A DNA stretch of 64,000 nucleotides from Castor canadensis (taxonomy: Eukaryota > Chordata > Mammalia > Rodentia > Castoridae). The stretch spans positions 933,333-997,332 of the forward strand of contig NC_133399.1 of assembly GCF_047511655.1 (NCBI RefSeq), written 5' to 3'. Both the position numbers and the translations under genes were made by a program. The notes below the pieces were generated by a model that was given only the letters and a program-made list of their open reading frames with translations, did not search any database and was not told where the DNA came from. Shown here piece by piece: positions 37,101 to 52,036 of this stretch; position 1 is the stretch's first letter, and each line of letters begins with the position of its first letter.

Positions 37101-37907
37101 CGGCTGGACTGTCCAGGGGCCGCCCTGTGTCTCCGCCAAGCCCCCTGAAGGCTCCGGCTTTTCCTTCCAAGCCACTTCTGAGCCAGAGCTACTGGGTGGG
37201 GCCACCCCTGCCAGGGTCCATGTTCACGCATGGCCAGCGACAGCCACCTACTCAGGAGTCACCCTCTCGATTGCTCAGAAAGACACCTTTCCGATCCCCT
37301 TCCCAGGTCTGCAGACTGACCCAAAGGCCACGTGGCAGGAGAGGGGGGAGCGGGGTCCCCACAGTGAGGCCCCCTCCTCGTTTGCGGCCCCCACACTTGT
37401 CCCAGCCGACAAAGGAGTGGCCTTGTTCCACCAGGTCAGTGCTGGCCTTGACCTTGGCGCTCCTGGCTTCCGGTGCCCGGCGGTTCTTTAGGGTGGGACC
37501 GTGCTGGTACTGGACAGTGCCGGGCAGCGTCCGTGGCCTCCACCCACTGCGTCCTCCCCGTTGTGACAGCCAGCCAGCACGTCCCCCAGAGGACAGGATG
37601 GGGGCCCGGCTGCTTGCCCTGCCGGGGACAGTGGAGACCCTGTGTCTGGAGCCACAGAGGTCAGGCTTAACCCGTGCCATTTGTCCCCACCTCTCCCCCA
37701 GTGACAGGAGAGTCCCCCCCCAGCCTCTCTAAAGAACTGACCAGCAGCCTGGCCGGGGTCAGCGACTTTGACTCTGACAACCAGTTCCCCCTGGACGAGC
37801 TCAAAATCGACCCCCTGACCCTGGACGGACTGCACATGCTTAATGACCCCGACATGGTCCTAGCCGACCCGGCCACAGAGGACACCTTCCGGATGGACCG
37901 GCTGTGA
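22045..37907 (+). CDS. CRTC1: CRTC1 (CREB-regulated transcription coactivator 1), coding exons 2-14; exon 1 outside window
   Basis: CRTC1 binds the CREB bZIP domain and recruits CBP/TFIID to cAMP-responsive promoters; it shuttles between cytoplasm or synapse and nucleus. Joined exons 22045-22161, 24267-24404, 24957-25018, 26064-26158, 26407-26492, 27277-27317, 27518-27735, 31013-31146, 31935-32240, 33811-33915, 36153-36239, 36692-36872 and 37702-37907 give 591 codons that match the family in order and with consistent phases. With a 42-codon first exon (which carries the CREB-binding coiled coil) the total is 633 aa, against 634 in human. Visible: the SIK/AMPK 14-3-3 site [11 protein letters not shown] (Ser151 by human numbering), a second one in GGSLPDL (Ser245), the Q/P-rich middle in exon 10, and the acidic C-terminal activation domain ending in FRMDRL. 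Donors and acceptors are GT-AG except intron 3 (AT-AC). CRTC2 and CRTC3 are excluded by the exon 10 proline tract and by synteny with COMP and UPF1. Confidence 0.97.
22162..24266 (+). other. CRTC1: CRTC1 intron 2
   Basis: 2.1 kb, GC-rich. Contains a (GAGC)n run at 22344-22375, a GATA-motif inverted repeat at 22578-22606 and tandem CCATTG motifs near 22630-22645. No coding exon or SINE seen. Confidence 0.85.
22344..22375. repeat. (GAGC)n microsatellite
   Basis: About eight GAGC units with one GAAC interruption, in CRTC1 intron 2, 183 bp after exon 2. Confidence 0.95.
24267..24404 (+). CDS. CRTC1: CRTC1 coding exon 3 (ends at an AT-AC donor)
   Basis: 46 codons, phase 0, from [12 protein letters not shown] to DKHGRQ. 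Acceptor ..caccccag. The exon ends at CAG and is followed directly by ATATCCTTC, a U12-type AT-AC 5' splice site. The end is fixed because the family protein continues with ADSCPYG, which is found only in the next exon at 24957. Confidence 0.95.
24405..24956 (+). other. CRTC1: CRTC1 intron 3: AT-AC intron with U12-type (minor spliceosome) signals
   Basis: 552-bp intron that begins ATATCCTTC (8 of 9 to the U12 5' consensus ATATCCTTT) and ends ..GTGCAC. A branch-site match TCCCTTAAC lies at 24939-24947 (8 of 9 to TTCCTTAAC), placing the branch A about 10 nt from the 3' end, as U12 introns require. No alternative GT-AG pair preserves the frame and the conserved RQ|ADSCPYG junction. Confidence 0.93.
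24957..25018 (+). CDS. CRTC1: CRTC1 coding exon 4
   Basis: 62 bases starting at GCC ([14 protein letters not shown]) and ending after the first two bases of an Arg codon (phase 2). The intron before it ends in AC, not AG. The donor is gtcagt. It encodes the basic TSWRR that forms the start of the SIK-kinase recognition site. Confidence 0.95.
25019..26063 (+). other. CRTC1: CRTC1 intron 4
   Basis: 1.0 kb. Holds a pyrimidine-rich tract (about 25140-25215) followed by an antisense B1-like SINE (about 25255-25365). The rest is unique and has no recognisable signal. Confidence 0.8.
25255..25365 (-). mobile_element. B1/Alu-like SINE
   Basis: 'gagctggggtctccctgtgctgcccaggctggccctgaactcctgggctccagcctcccaagtagctgg', in CRTC1 intron 4. 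Confidence 0.85.
26064..26158 (+). CDS. CRTC1: CRTC1 coding exon 5 (Ser151 phosphosite)
   Basis: 95 bases. The first base completes AGG (Arg148), giving [11 protein letters not shown]. By family numbering Ser151 is phosphorylated by SIK/AMPK kinases to create a 14-3-3 site, and dephosphorylation by calcineurin releases the protein to the nucleus. Acceptor ccccag, donor gtatgg. Confidence 0.95.
26407..26492 (+). CDS. CRTC1: CRTC1 coding exon 6
   Basis: 86 bases encoding V(split)[19 protein letters not shown]. Acceptor ccctag, donor gtaaaa, ends in phase 0. The preceding intron is only 248 bp. Confidence 0.94.
26493..27276 (+). other. CRTC1: CRTC1 intron 6
   Basis: 784 bp containing one composite SINE (about 26664-26825). 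Nothing else recognised. Confidence 0.8.
26664..26825 (+). mobile_element. Composite SINE
   Basis: 'gctggctcacgcctgtaatcccggcttctcaggaggcagagaccaggaggatggcggttcaaagcc' then 'ggtggcccaagatgtaggccccgagttcaaggcccagtacc', in CRTC1 intron 6. Confidence 0.9.
27277..27317 (+). CDS. CRTC1: CRTC1 coding exon 7
   Basis: A short 41-base exon encoding [13 protein letters not shown] plus two bases of the next codon, which becomes Ser (AG|C) here where human has Asn. Acceptor tcttccag, donor gtaagt. Confidence 0.93.
27518..27735 (+). CDS. CRTC1: CRTC1 coding exon 8 (Ser245 phosphosite)
   Basis: 218 bases encoding [15 protein letters not shown], then [25 protein letters not shown] and the Ser-rich stretch to GLGAGQ. 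The Ser of GGSLPDL counts to residue 245, the second regulated 14-3-3 site of the family. Acceptor tccccag, donor gtaagg. Confidence 0.95.
27736..31012 (+). other. CRTC1: CRTC1 intron 8
   Basis: 3.3 kb, the largest intron between coding exons here. Holds a GT/GC alternating tract (about 28674-28716), an antisense composite SINE (30303-30470), and three CCAAT boxes with a CACGCCCC box 155-235 bp before exon 9. Confidence 0.85.
30303..30470 (-). mobile_element. Composite SINE
   Basis: 'gttgaactcggggccttcaccttgagccactccgccagccc', 'tcatgaactatttgcctggcctgg' and 'gagtagctgggattacagg', in CRTC1 intron 8. Confidence 0.88.
31013..31146 (+). CDS. CRTC1: CRTC1 coding exon 9
   Basis: 134 bases encoding G(split)[40 protein letters not shown]. 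Acceptor cttcacag, donor gtacga. Relative to human it carries TQQ extra and V for A after RRQQ, apparently a 9-bp in-frame gain next to a CAGCAG run. Confidence 0.94.
31147..31934 (+). other. CRTC1: CRTC1 intron 9
   Basis: 788 bp of apparently unique sequence. I see no repeat, exon or regulatory motif worth naming. Confidence 0.75.
31935..32240 (+). CDS. CRTC1: CRTC1 coding exon 10 (Gln/Pro-rich domain)
   Basis: 306 bases, 102 codons, phase 0. Begins [18 protein letters not shown], then a Q/P block of alternating PPP and Q runs coded by cca/ccg/cag repeats (about 31995-32085), then LPPGGPL..SLTRGPQ and GLDIAS. Acceptor tcccacag, donor gtaagc. The proline block is a likely site of length polymorphism. 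Confidence 0.95.
32241..33810 (+). other. CRTC1: CRTC1 intron 10
   Basis: 1.57 kb. Only weak MIR-like fragments are visible (for example 'ggggaaactgaggcacggg' near 32440 and 'cagagaggtcaagcagc' near 33266). No exon. Confidence 0.75.
33811..33915 (+). CDS. CRTC1: CRTC1 coding exon 11
   Basis: 35 codons, phase 0: [29 protein letters not shown]. Acceptor tcattgcag, donor gtaagg. Human has APALQQYRTSAG at the start; otherwise the match is strong. Confidence 0.95.
33916..36152 (+). other. CRTC1: CRTC1 intron 11
   Basis: 2.2 kb of mostly unique GC-rich sequence. No SINE or coding exon recognised. Confidence 0.75.
36153..36239 (+). CDS. CRTC1: CRTC1 coding exon 12
   Basis: 29 codons, phase 0: [26 protein letters not shown]. 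Acceptor tctgcag, donor gtgagc. Confidence 0.95.
36240..36691 (+). other. CRTC1: CRTC1 intron 12
   Basis: 452 bp. Contains a short (TCCA/TCCG)n run at about 36576-36607, the complement of the unit that forms the 52-54 kb minisatellite. Confidence 0.8.
36692..36872 (+). CDS. CRTC1: CRTC1 coding exon 13
   Basis: 181 bases: [20 protein letters not shown], then [17 protein letters not shown] and [11 protein letters not shown] plus one base. Acceptor cccccgcag, donor gtgagc. Confidence 0.95.
36873..37701 (+). other. CRTC1: CRTC1 intron 13
   Basis: 829 bp of unique sequence. Nothing further recognised. Confidence 0.75.
37702..37907 (+). CDS. CRTC1: CRTC1 terminal coding exon 14 (transactivation domain)
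   Basis: 206 coding bases to TGA at 37905-37907. Encodes V(split)[19 protein letters not shown], then [19 protein letters not shown] and the acidic tail ending FRMDRL. This is the family's C-terminal activation domain that contacts TAFII130/CBP. Human has DVSFDSD where this reads DFDSD, a 2-codon loss. Confidence 0.96.
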
Positions 37908-39122
37908 GCGGCCCCGTCCTCCCGGCACACCGTGGCCGGTCCGTGGTCCCCGACGGCGTGTCCCCAGCCCGGGGACGGCCGCGCTCCGTCCGCCCCTCGC
38001 CAACGGCCGAGCCTGTGATTTGAGCTTGCCGCCGCCAGCCCGTCCCCGGTTGTCCCCCTCCGCCAAAGCCGCGCGGTCCGCTGCCCTGGCCGGGCCGGGC
38101 GCCCAGCGCGTGAGGTGCAGCGACTGTTCAGCTCTCACTGCCTTTCTTCATCCCCAGCCACCCGGCCATGGCCAGGCATGAGAGCGAGGTCCCCTGCCCG
38201 GGCGGACGGGGAGGCGCAGAGGTGACAGCGGCGATCGGCCCCGTCCCCCCGCTGTGGGAGGTGACCGGGATCTGGCACCGCTCTGTCCTTCTCCGGTTTC
38301 TTTTTCACGTTTTCGTTTTGAGACGAGAAGCCCAGTCCTGCAGCCGCCGCCTGTCTGAGAGCATGACCTTCTAGTCCCCAGGTCCCCATTTCCCGTTTTG
38401 TACGCTAACTGGAACCGTGGCTGGAAAGGCACAGGCCGAGCCACGCGCCCAGGCTTTGTAGCTTGTCCCCAGGTTGTCCTGGAAGGAAGGGAGCCACGTC
38501 GGGGCTGGGGGCCCAGCGGGGGACTGGGCGGAAGCCCACAGCGGCCACAGGGTCTCCTTAGGGCTGGCGACACCTCTGCCGTGTCGGGTGTTTTGGAGGA
38601 TCTGTGGGGTGCCCTGTCCGCCGGCTGTGTGGCACCTGCTAGTCCTGGGTGGGCGGGGGACCCTGTGTCCCCCGTGTCCCCTGTGGGGTCGCAAGCTGCC
38701 CCCGCACGCCCCGGTTGCACCTGTGCGCCTCCGCCGGCAGGGCTGGCGCCCCGGCTTGGTGCGTTTCCTTCTGGTGTCACGGCTGCCACCACTACCGGGG
38801 TCTCGGGAGCCTTTGTCCTCGGTTGCCGGGTCGGATCCTCCCTCCTTGTCCTTCCCCAAGTGGCCAGGTGGCCACTTGCATGAGATCGCTTCCCCTCCCC
38901 GGCCACCGTCCTTCATTTTAGGCTGGGGACCACGGCGTCCATCTGTCCAGCCACCCGCCCAAGGTCTCAGGCCCGCCTGATGTCGTGGTGGAGGCTGAGA
39001 GCACAGTGGGGACTTTTGGGGTTTTTTTTTTAATCATTTAAGAAACAAAAAACCTACGTGTACATAGCACGGTTCGATCGCCGTCGGACGCGTATGTAGA
39101 ACTTTTAAAACATGGCCTTAAT

Positions 39123-39128
39123 AATAAA
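39123..39128 (+). terminator. CRTC1: CRTC1 proximal poly(A) signal AATAAA
   Basis: AATAAA in AT-rich context (acttttaaaacatggccttaataataaa), about 1.2 kb after the stop codon. Cleavage would fall near 39145. Confidence 0.7.
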
Positions 39129-41299
39129 ATCACAGTCAAGCCGGATGCAGTTCTCAGACAAGGCGCCGGGGACCCCGCGAGGACCCCGCCAGTCCCCTCC
39201 CCGCTGCGCGGCCACCACGGCCACCGTTCTTCCCGACGCTCCGCTCAGGCGGGCGGGAGGGGACAGGCCAGGAGGGGCTTTGCCCTCCACCTGTCCCGGG
39301 CTTGTGGCCAGGGGGCGGGTGACATTGCACGTGTGTCACAGCCATCAGAAGTTTCTCTTCTGAGGAGACTCGGACAGATGCCAGCAGCGCTCCCCGAGCG
39401 GGTGCAGGGCCCGGCCGATTCCCCGGGGACCGAGCCAGGAGCCACTGGCCAGGCGTCCCCGTGTTCTAGAAGGGTCCATGCCCCTCTGGTCCTGGACCGG
39501 CCTCCTGGGGCCTGTGGCCGGACACTTTGAGGGTCCTTTTCAGTTTTTGAGGTGTCACTACTTCTCTACAACCTTCTCCTGGATTGCCAAGACTTTGTGA
39601 AGCAAGACAAGTGCGAGGGACTCTGCACTTTGCTTTGTCACGTGAAGCTACTGCGATCTCAGTACGGAAACCGCGGCCGGGTCCCCTGCCGTGTGTACAT
39701 AAACCCACCGCCTGCGTCCTCCGCGGCCGGGCCAGGCCGGTCCCCCCTCCCCAGCCCACCCCGAACCCGTGTCCTGTGGCTTTGGCCAGGCCCCTCGGTT
39801 ACACGAGCCTTTCCCCTGGGACAGAAGCAAGACGGTGCTCCGAAGAACACTACGTCCCTGCCTCAGTTTACCCTCCCCCTGCAAGCCCCGTGCTCCCGTG
39901 GCTCCGCTGCCCTCCCTGTCCCTCTGTCCTGCTGCCTGCTGTGGGGCTGGTGCTGTGGGGAGTGAGTTCTGGCTTCTGCTGCAGGGGTGTTCGGCCTGAT
40001 AGCCTCAGGGTGGCCCGGTGCCCTTGAGGCTGCTCAGCCGGTAGCCAGGAGGCCCTCAGCGAGGCACCCGTGTCACTGGGCACAGCCCGGAAAGCAAGGG
40101 TGGTGGCCTGGTACCCTGGGTCAGGAGCAGGTGAAAAGAAAGGCCACCGTGGAGGTCGGGGGACCCTCAGGGAGTGGGGAAAGTGTGTCATGCCCATCCC
40201 TAGCGGGCCCTGGCGCCCACTCCCCCTGTATCCTGAGTTTTCTTCATTTCCAAAGATGGCCGGGTGTCCCCGGGCACAGGCTGGTGGGGCGAGGCTGGGT
40301 GGTATTAGGGGGGTCCTCTGCACCCCCAAGAGAGCCGAAGCTCCACTGTTCCCCGTGGGTCCTGATGCAGCCCAGGGGTCCTCCGTGGGGGGTGAGGGGA
40401 CCGTGCCTGCCAGGACCTGAAGAGCTGGGGAGGCCACGGTCCCTTGCACGGCCCTGAGGCCCGCCCGGGATTAGGGGCAGTGGGTTTCTTTTAACCCCCG
40501 TTCTCTTCAGCTCCTGGGTCCCCCGCTTTTAATCTCTGTTCTTGACTCCCCCACTCCCTTCAGGGGTGTCATGGTGTGTGACTCAGGGCCCCTGGGACGT
40601 TCCTCCTTCAGGCCGGGGTCAGACACAGCCCTTGGTGTGGCACAAGTGTCTGCCGCTCTCCCTAGGGGCAAGACACGGAGTGATCTCCACCCCCGGGATG
40701 GGGTGCTGGGCTCCCCCGAGAGCACGGAGTCAGGAAGTGAGCCCCATGTGACCTGGGCCTCAGTTTCCCCTCCTGCAGGTCTCTGGGCTCCAGGCTCCTC
40801 CTGGGCAGGTGGGGTGGGGCTGGACCACGCAATGGTGCTGGCTGCCGGCGCTGCCCGCCTCCCCCTCGTCCCCTTCCTGGGAGACAGGTCCATGTGCTTT
40901 GGGTTGGGGTCGGGGTGCCCCTTCTAGCAGGGCTCTGGAATTTAGGGGCGACCCCTGCTCAGCCTAGCCTGTCACTTCCGACCATAGCACAGCTGGGGAC
41001 AGAGCTCTGGCACCCGGGGCTGCAGACCCCACCTCGGCCCCGGGAGGAAGCTGTCCTTTGGCTGGGCCGGCACCTTTCATATATGCAAACCCGCCTTCCC
41101 CGAGCCCTGCCCCGCCTGTGTCCTCCGCGTCCCCGGCTCTGTCCCCAGCATGTACACACCACGCGAGGTCCCGGGCGTGCGGGCGCCGTGGCGGGAGGTC
41201 TGGCGGGCGGGCGGTGGCTTGGGGCACACACTGGGCGCCCGTCCTGCCCTCTGGAGAGGACGCTTGTGTTTGTACCTCTGGCCCTTTGTAATGAAATGT

Positions 41300-41305
41300 A
41301 ATAAA
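41300..41305 (+). terminator. CRTC1: CRTC1 distal poly(A) signal AATAAA
   Basis: AATAAA within 'gaaatgtaataaaaatcc', followed by a T/C-rich stretch suitable as a downstream element. It lies 330 bp from the COMP poly(A) signal on the other strand. Confidence 0.7.
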
Positions 41306-41414
41306 AATCCAATGTTTTCCTTTGCCTCTTCCTCCTTCCTCCAACCCTTCCTCCCTCAGGGATGACATGGTGATGGTGACAGGGACACCTGGCCCCCCCC
41401 AAGGACGGTCCCTA

Positions 41415-48639
<7,225 letters not shown>

Positions 48640-48690
48640 GGCTGTGGGACACTGCTGCTTTCTGCTGGCCACGAGGCCAGGCCGGCCTCC

Positions 48691-48698
48691 TATTTATG
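48691..48698 (-). promoter_or_regulatory. COMP: COMP TATA-like box
   Basis: Minus strand reads GGCATAAATAGGAGG. CATAAATA lies 52-59 bp upstream of the ATG, predicting transcription start around 48662-48668 and a 5'UTR of about 25 nt. Confidence 0.7.
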
Positions 48699-50369
48699 CC
48701 CGGGACAGGGACGGGACGGGGACGGCCCACCGCGCCCTGCCCAGCTCCAGCCACAAGGTAAACAGAAGGCGCTGGGCTCTGACTGGATCAGGACATGGTG
48801 GGGGGGAAACTGAGTCCTGGAGGGGGGTCTGTGGAGAGGGAGGACAAGGAGGAGGTGTCAGCTGGGACCACCGATGCCCCCAACAGACACTCTAGTGCCA
48901 CAGTGTGTCCCTGTCCTCTCGCCTCACACCTGAAAGGTTGGCACCCACTTTGCGTCAGGATGTCAGCCCCCCCAAACTCAATTTGCCAAGCAGATGCCAT
49001 CTATATCCCTGCGCCTCAGTGTCCCCACTGCACAGTTAAGGTGGTGATGATTGCTACTGGTGACTAAAGGTGACCCTGGCCAGGTCCTGTTCCGGGAGGA
49101 AAGCAAGGGACTCCCTTGGTGGGTGTCCCCCCCTCCCACTAGTGGATGGTGGCCCCCCCAGCAATTCGTTTTCCCAGTCTGTGCGATGGGTGGGAGCGGG
49201 AGCCCCCCCAGAGAGGAGGGCGGAGGTCCCAGGGGCAGCCGGGGGCTCTGTTTGTCCCCAGCTGCGCCAGACCTTCCGAGCTGCTGTCCAGCCGCTGTGG
49301 GAACAGCCTGTAATAAAAATAAAATGACTGCTGATCGGGAAACCTCCTCCCCTGGCCAGCCGCACTCTCCAGCTACAAAACACCTTGGCCTCCTGGAGCC
49401 AGTTAACCCTCTCCATCCCACCTTCTCATCGCTTCAGCCTGTGTTCTACAGGGAGAAACTGAGGCCCCGCCAGGAGAAGTGATGGCCAAAGGACACCGAA
49501 AGGAGCAGAGTGAAGCCTGTTCTCCCCGAAGGCAATGGAGAAGTCCCCGAGAGCTTCCTGGAGGAGGCAGCAAGGCTAAAGGAAAATCAGGGGGGAAGGT
49601 GAGGGTGGTTCCTGTGCGGGGGAATCTGGGTTGCTTGGGGCTGAGGTCGTTTGGTTATTCAGCAAATGTGCGCTGGACACTGCTGAATTCCGAGGGCAAT
49701 AGGGAGCCACAGAGGGTGAGTGGGGAGGAGAAGGCTGGGTGGGAGCAAGCGGGCACAGCCCAGGCATTTTTGGCAAAGGCCATGCCACCCCCCTCGCCCC
49801 ACAGCTCCCGCCATGAGCTCACCTCCTGTTTGCCTTGGCACCCGGCGCACCTGGGGGCCGTTCCCGGCCGGCCCTGGAATTTTCAGGAAAACCACTGCTC
49901 GGCTGGACCCGTGCTGGGCCAGCACACATGGACGTGGTCCCAGCAGTGGCCGGGTCATGGGGAGACTCAGGGAAGGGCGTCCAGGCTGAGGGGGCCCCCA
50001 GGAGCAGAGGTCTTGAGGGGGTCCCAGTTGGTGGCTCAGACGACAGACCCAGGGGATCCTTGTCATCTCACCCCTGCCTCCTGGATCACACCGGTCCTGA
50101 AACCCGTCCTGGCCACCACACACTGGCCTCTCCCCATAGGGGACTTTGTACTGCCCTCTCCGTACCCCTGCCGCTGTGCCCACGCCATGGGACCCTGGCA
50201 GAAAAGATGGGGACTGGCTGACCCCAGCCCAGCCCTGACCCTGGGCACCCGACTATCTGGTGACATTGCTACCTTATCTTATAATTAATGCCACACAGTT
50301 GTCAGTCAGAGTCACCAATACAGCAGGGAGCACAGACTTTTTGGCTGCTTCGGTGCAAATGTCCTCTGA

Positions 50370-50450
50370 GCGTGGCCTTGCTGTGTGACCAAAGGCAAGT
50401 AGCTTAACCTCTCTGTGTCTCTGTCCCCTCATCAAGAACGATGACCTTTG
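50370..50450. mobile_element. MIR-like fragment
   Basis: 'cttgctgtgtgaccaaaggcaagtagcttaacctctctgtgtctctgtcccctcatc'. Confidence 0.75.
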
Positions 50451-51054
50451 AGGGGACCAAATGAGCAGCCTTGCCACTCCGCCGTCGGTCTGAGTGTGCA
50501 ATACGGGCTTTGAGGCTCGAACCGCGTGTCCAGAGAGGACACAGATGGCCCGAGGTCACCCAGCCGGGATTACGGGTGAAGAAGCAAGGCCTTCTCTTCC
50601 TCCTCCTCCTCCCCTAAGCCGAGCCCCTCATTAGCTGGGAGGCCTCCATGGCTCCCGCACCACCTGGCCGGTGTCCCCAGCCAGTCCCCTTCCCGCCACG
50701 CCAGGCCCAGTGGTTCCAGGAGCGGGGCCAGGCTGGGCAGAGGGGCCGGTGCCCGCCTGATGGGGCCCCGGGGGCCGCCCTGGCCGCCGCCCGCCGGGTG
50801 AACACAGGGGAAAGTATGTTCCAGAGCAGCGCCGGCCTGGGCGGCTCCGGCCGCAGGCACCGCGCTGGGGAACTCATCAGGCCAGCCCGGCTGACTTCAC
50901 TCAGCAAGAGAAAGCAAGAGCAGGGGGAGGGTGGGGTCTAAGTGACCCCGGAAGGGGACAAACACACAGGGACTTGTTGTGATCCTCCCCTCTTCCTTTT
51001 ACCTTGGCCCCGTCCCCATTGCCTCTCAGGCTCCTCTCTGAGTAAGGAAAAAGA

Positions 51055-51170
51055 GAGCTGAGCACAGCAGCTCACGGCTGTAATCCCGGCGACTCTGGAG
51101 GTTGAGATGAGGAGGCGGCTCCGGCAAACAGTTTGCAAGACCCCGTCTCAAAAAAAAAAAAAAAGGCTCG
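51055..51170 (+). mobile_element. B1-like SINE with A tail
   Basis: 'cagcagctcacggctgtaatcccggcgactctggagg' to 'caagaccccgtctcaaaaaaaaaaaaaaa'. Confidence 0.88.
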
Positions 51171-51221
51171 TGGAAGAAAAAACCAAAGGCACAGCAGGGC
51201 GCCCTTCTGTATTCAGATACC

Positions 51222-51306
51222 CAAGGCTAGAGTTCAGTCCTGGCTCTGCTGTGTGACTTGAAGCAAGTTGCTTAGCCTCTCTGTGCCTCAGTTTCCTCGA
51301 CCTTCC
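51222..51306. mobile_element. MIR-like fragment
   Basis: 'gttcagtcctggctctgctgtgtgacttgaagcaagttgcttagcctctctgtgcctcagtttcctc', a well-preserved core. Confidence 0.8.
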
Positions 51307-52036
51307 AGAGTTTATTCCGCTCTGAACTTCTCCACCTCTCGGGGCTGTCCGCGGACTTGAAGCAATGGCACAGCAATCTCTTTCACAGGAAATGTTTTAG
51401 TGATTTTTTGGGGGGGGGAGGTGACAGGGGGTCCCAGGTGAGGCCACCGTGCTGGCCAGCGCTGCACGTTTTCTAGAAGTTCCTCAACGTGAACACGGGA
51501 GCATTTCTGGGACGACCGTGCTGAGTGCACAGCCCACGCTGGGTGTGGGACCCCCACTTGGGGACACTGAATGCTGACATGCAGACCTGAGCCACAGGAC
51601 AGACCCTGATCCCTGCGTCTGGGGCTCCAGTCTGGGTGGTGGCGCGGTGGGCAAGGGCGTCACCGGCCTCGCCTGTCCCGTCCTGTCCTGTCCCGCCTGC
51701 TGCACAGGCCACCCTTGTTCCGCACAGGCGCTGTGGTCACCGCCTGGCCGCTGCCCAGCAGGGAGGAGGCTATAGGACGGGGACAACCCAGACAGACGGC
51801 AGCAGGGCAAGCCACCAACTGTGCACCCAGCAAGGACTGCGTGAAAGCCACTGAGACACTGCACAGACCTGACTTCTGTCACCTTGACAGTGCACAGGTG
51901 CTGACAGCTGCAGGGAGCACCGGTGACACAGCCAAGGGCACGCTGGGCTGCAGCAAATGGAGGTGCAGGTGCCACTCTGCAGGGGACATTAATGCTCAAC
52001 CCGTACAGGTGAGCACCACGGGCATGGCAGGGCCAT

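Larger units (their letters stand above)
37908..41325 (+). other. CRTC1: CRTC1 3'UTR (maximal extent)
   Basis: Follows the TGA at 37905. AATAAA occurs at 39123-39128 and again at 41300-41305, so a short (about 1.2 kb) and a long (about 3.4 kb) 3'UTR are predicted. Two perfect Pumilio motifs TGTACATA lie at 39059-39066 and 39694-39701, and GCACTTT (a miR-17/20-family seed match) sits near 39625. The end is set about 20 nt after the distal signal by inference. Confidence 0.7.
48700..52030. other. Intergenic DNA upstream of COMP
   Basis: 3.3 kb between the COMP promoter and the minisatellite. Contains MIR-like fragments (about 49440-49490, 50375-50445, 51225-51306), a SINE (51055-51170), an A/T-rich patch 'taataaaaataaaatgactg' near 49312, and GC-rich unique sequence at 50640-50900. 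Position suggests COMP regulatory DNA, but nothing specific can be assigned. Confidence 0.65.
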
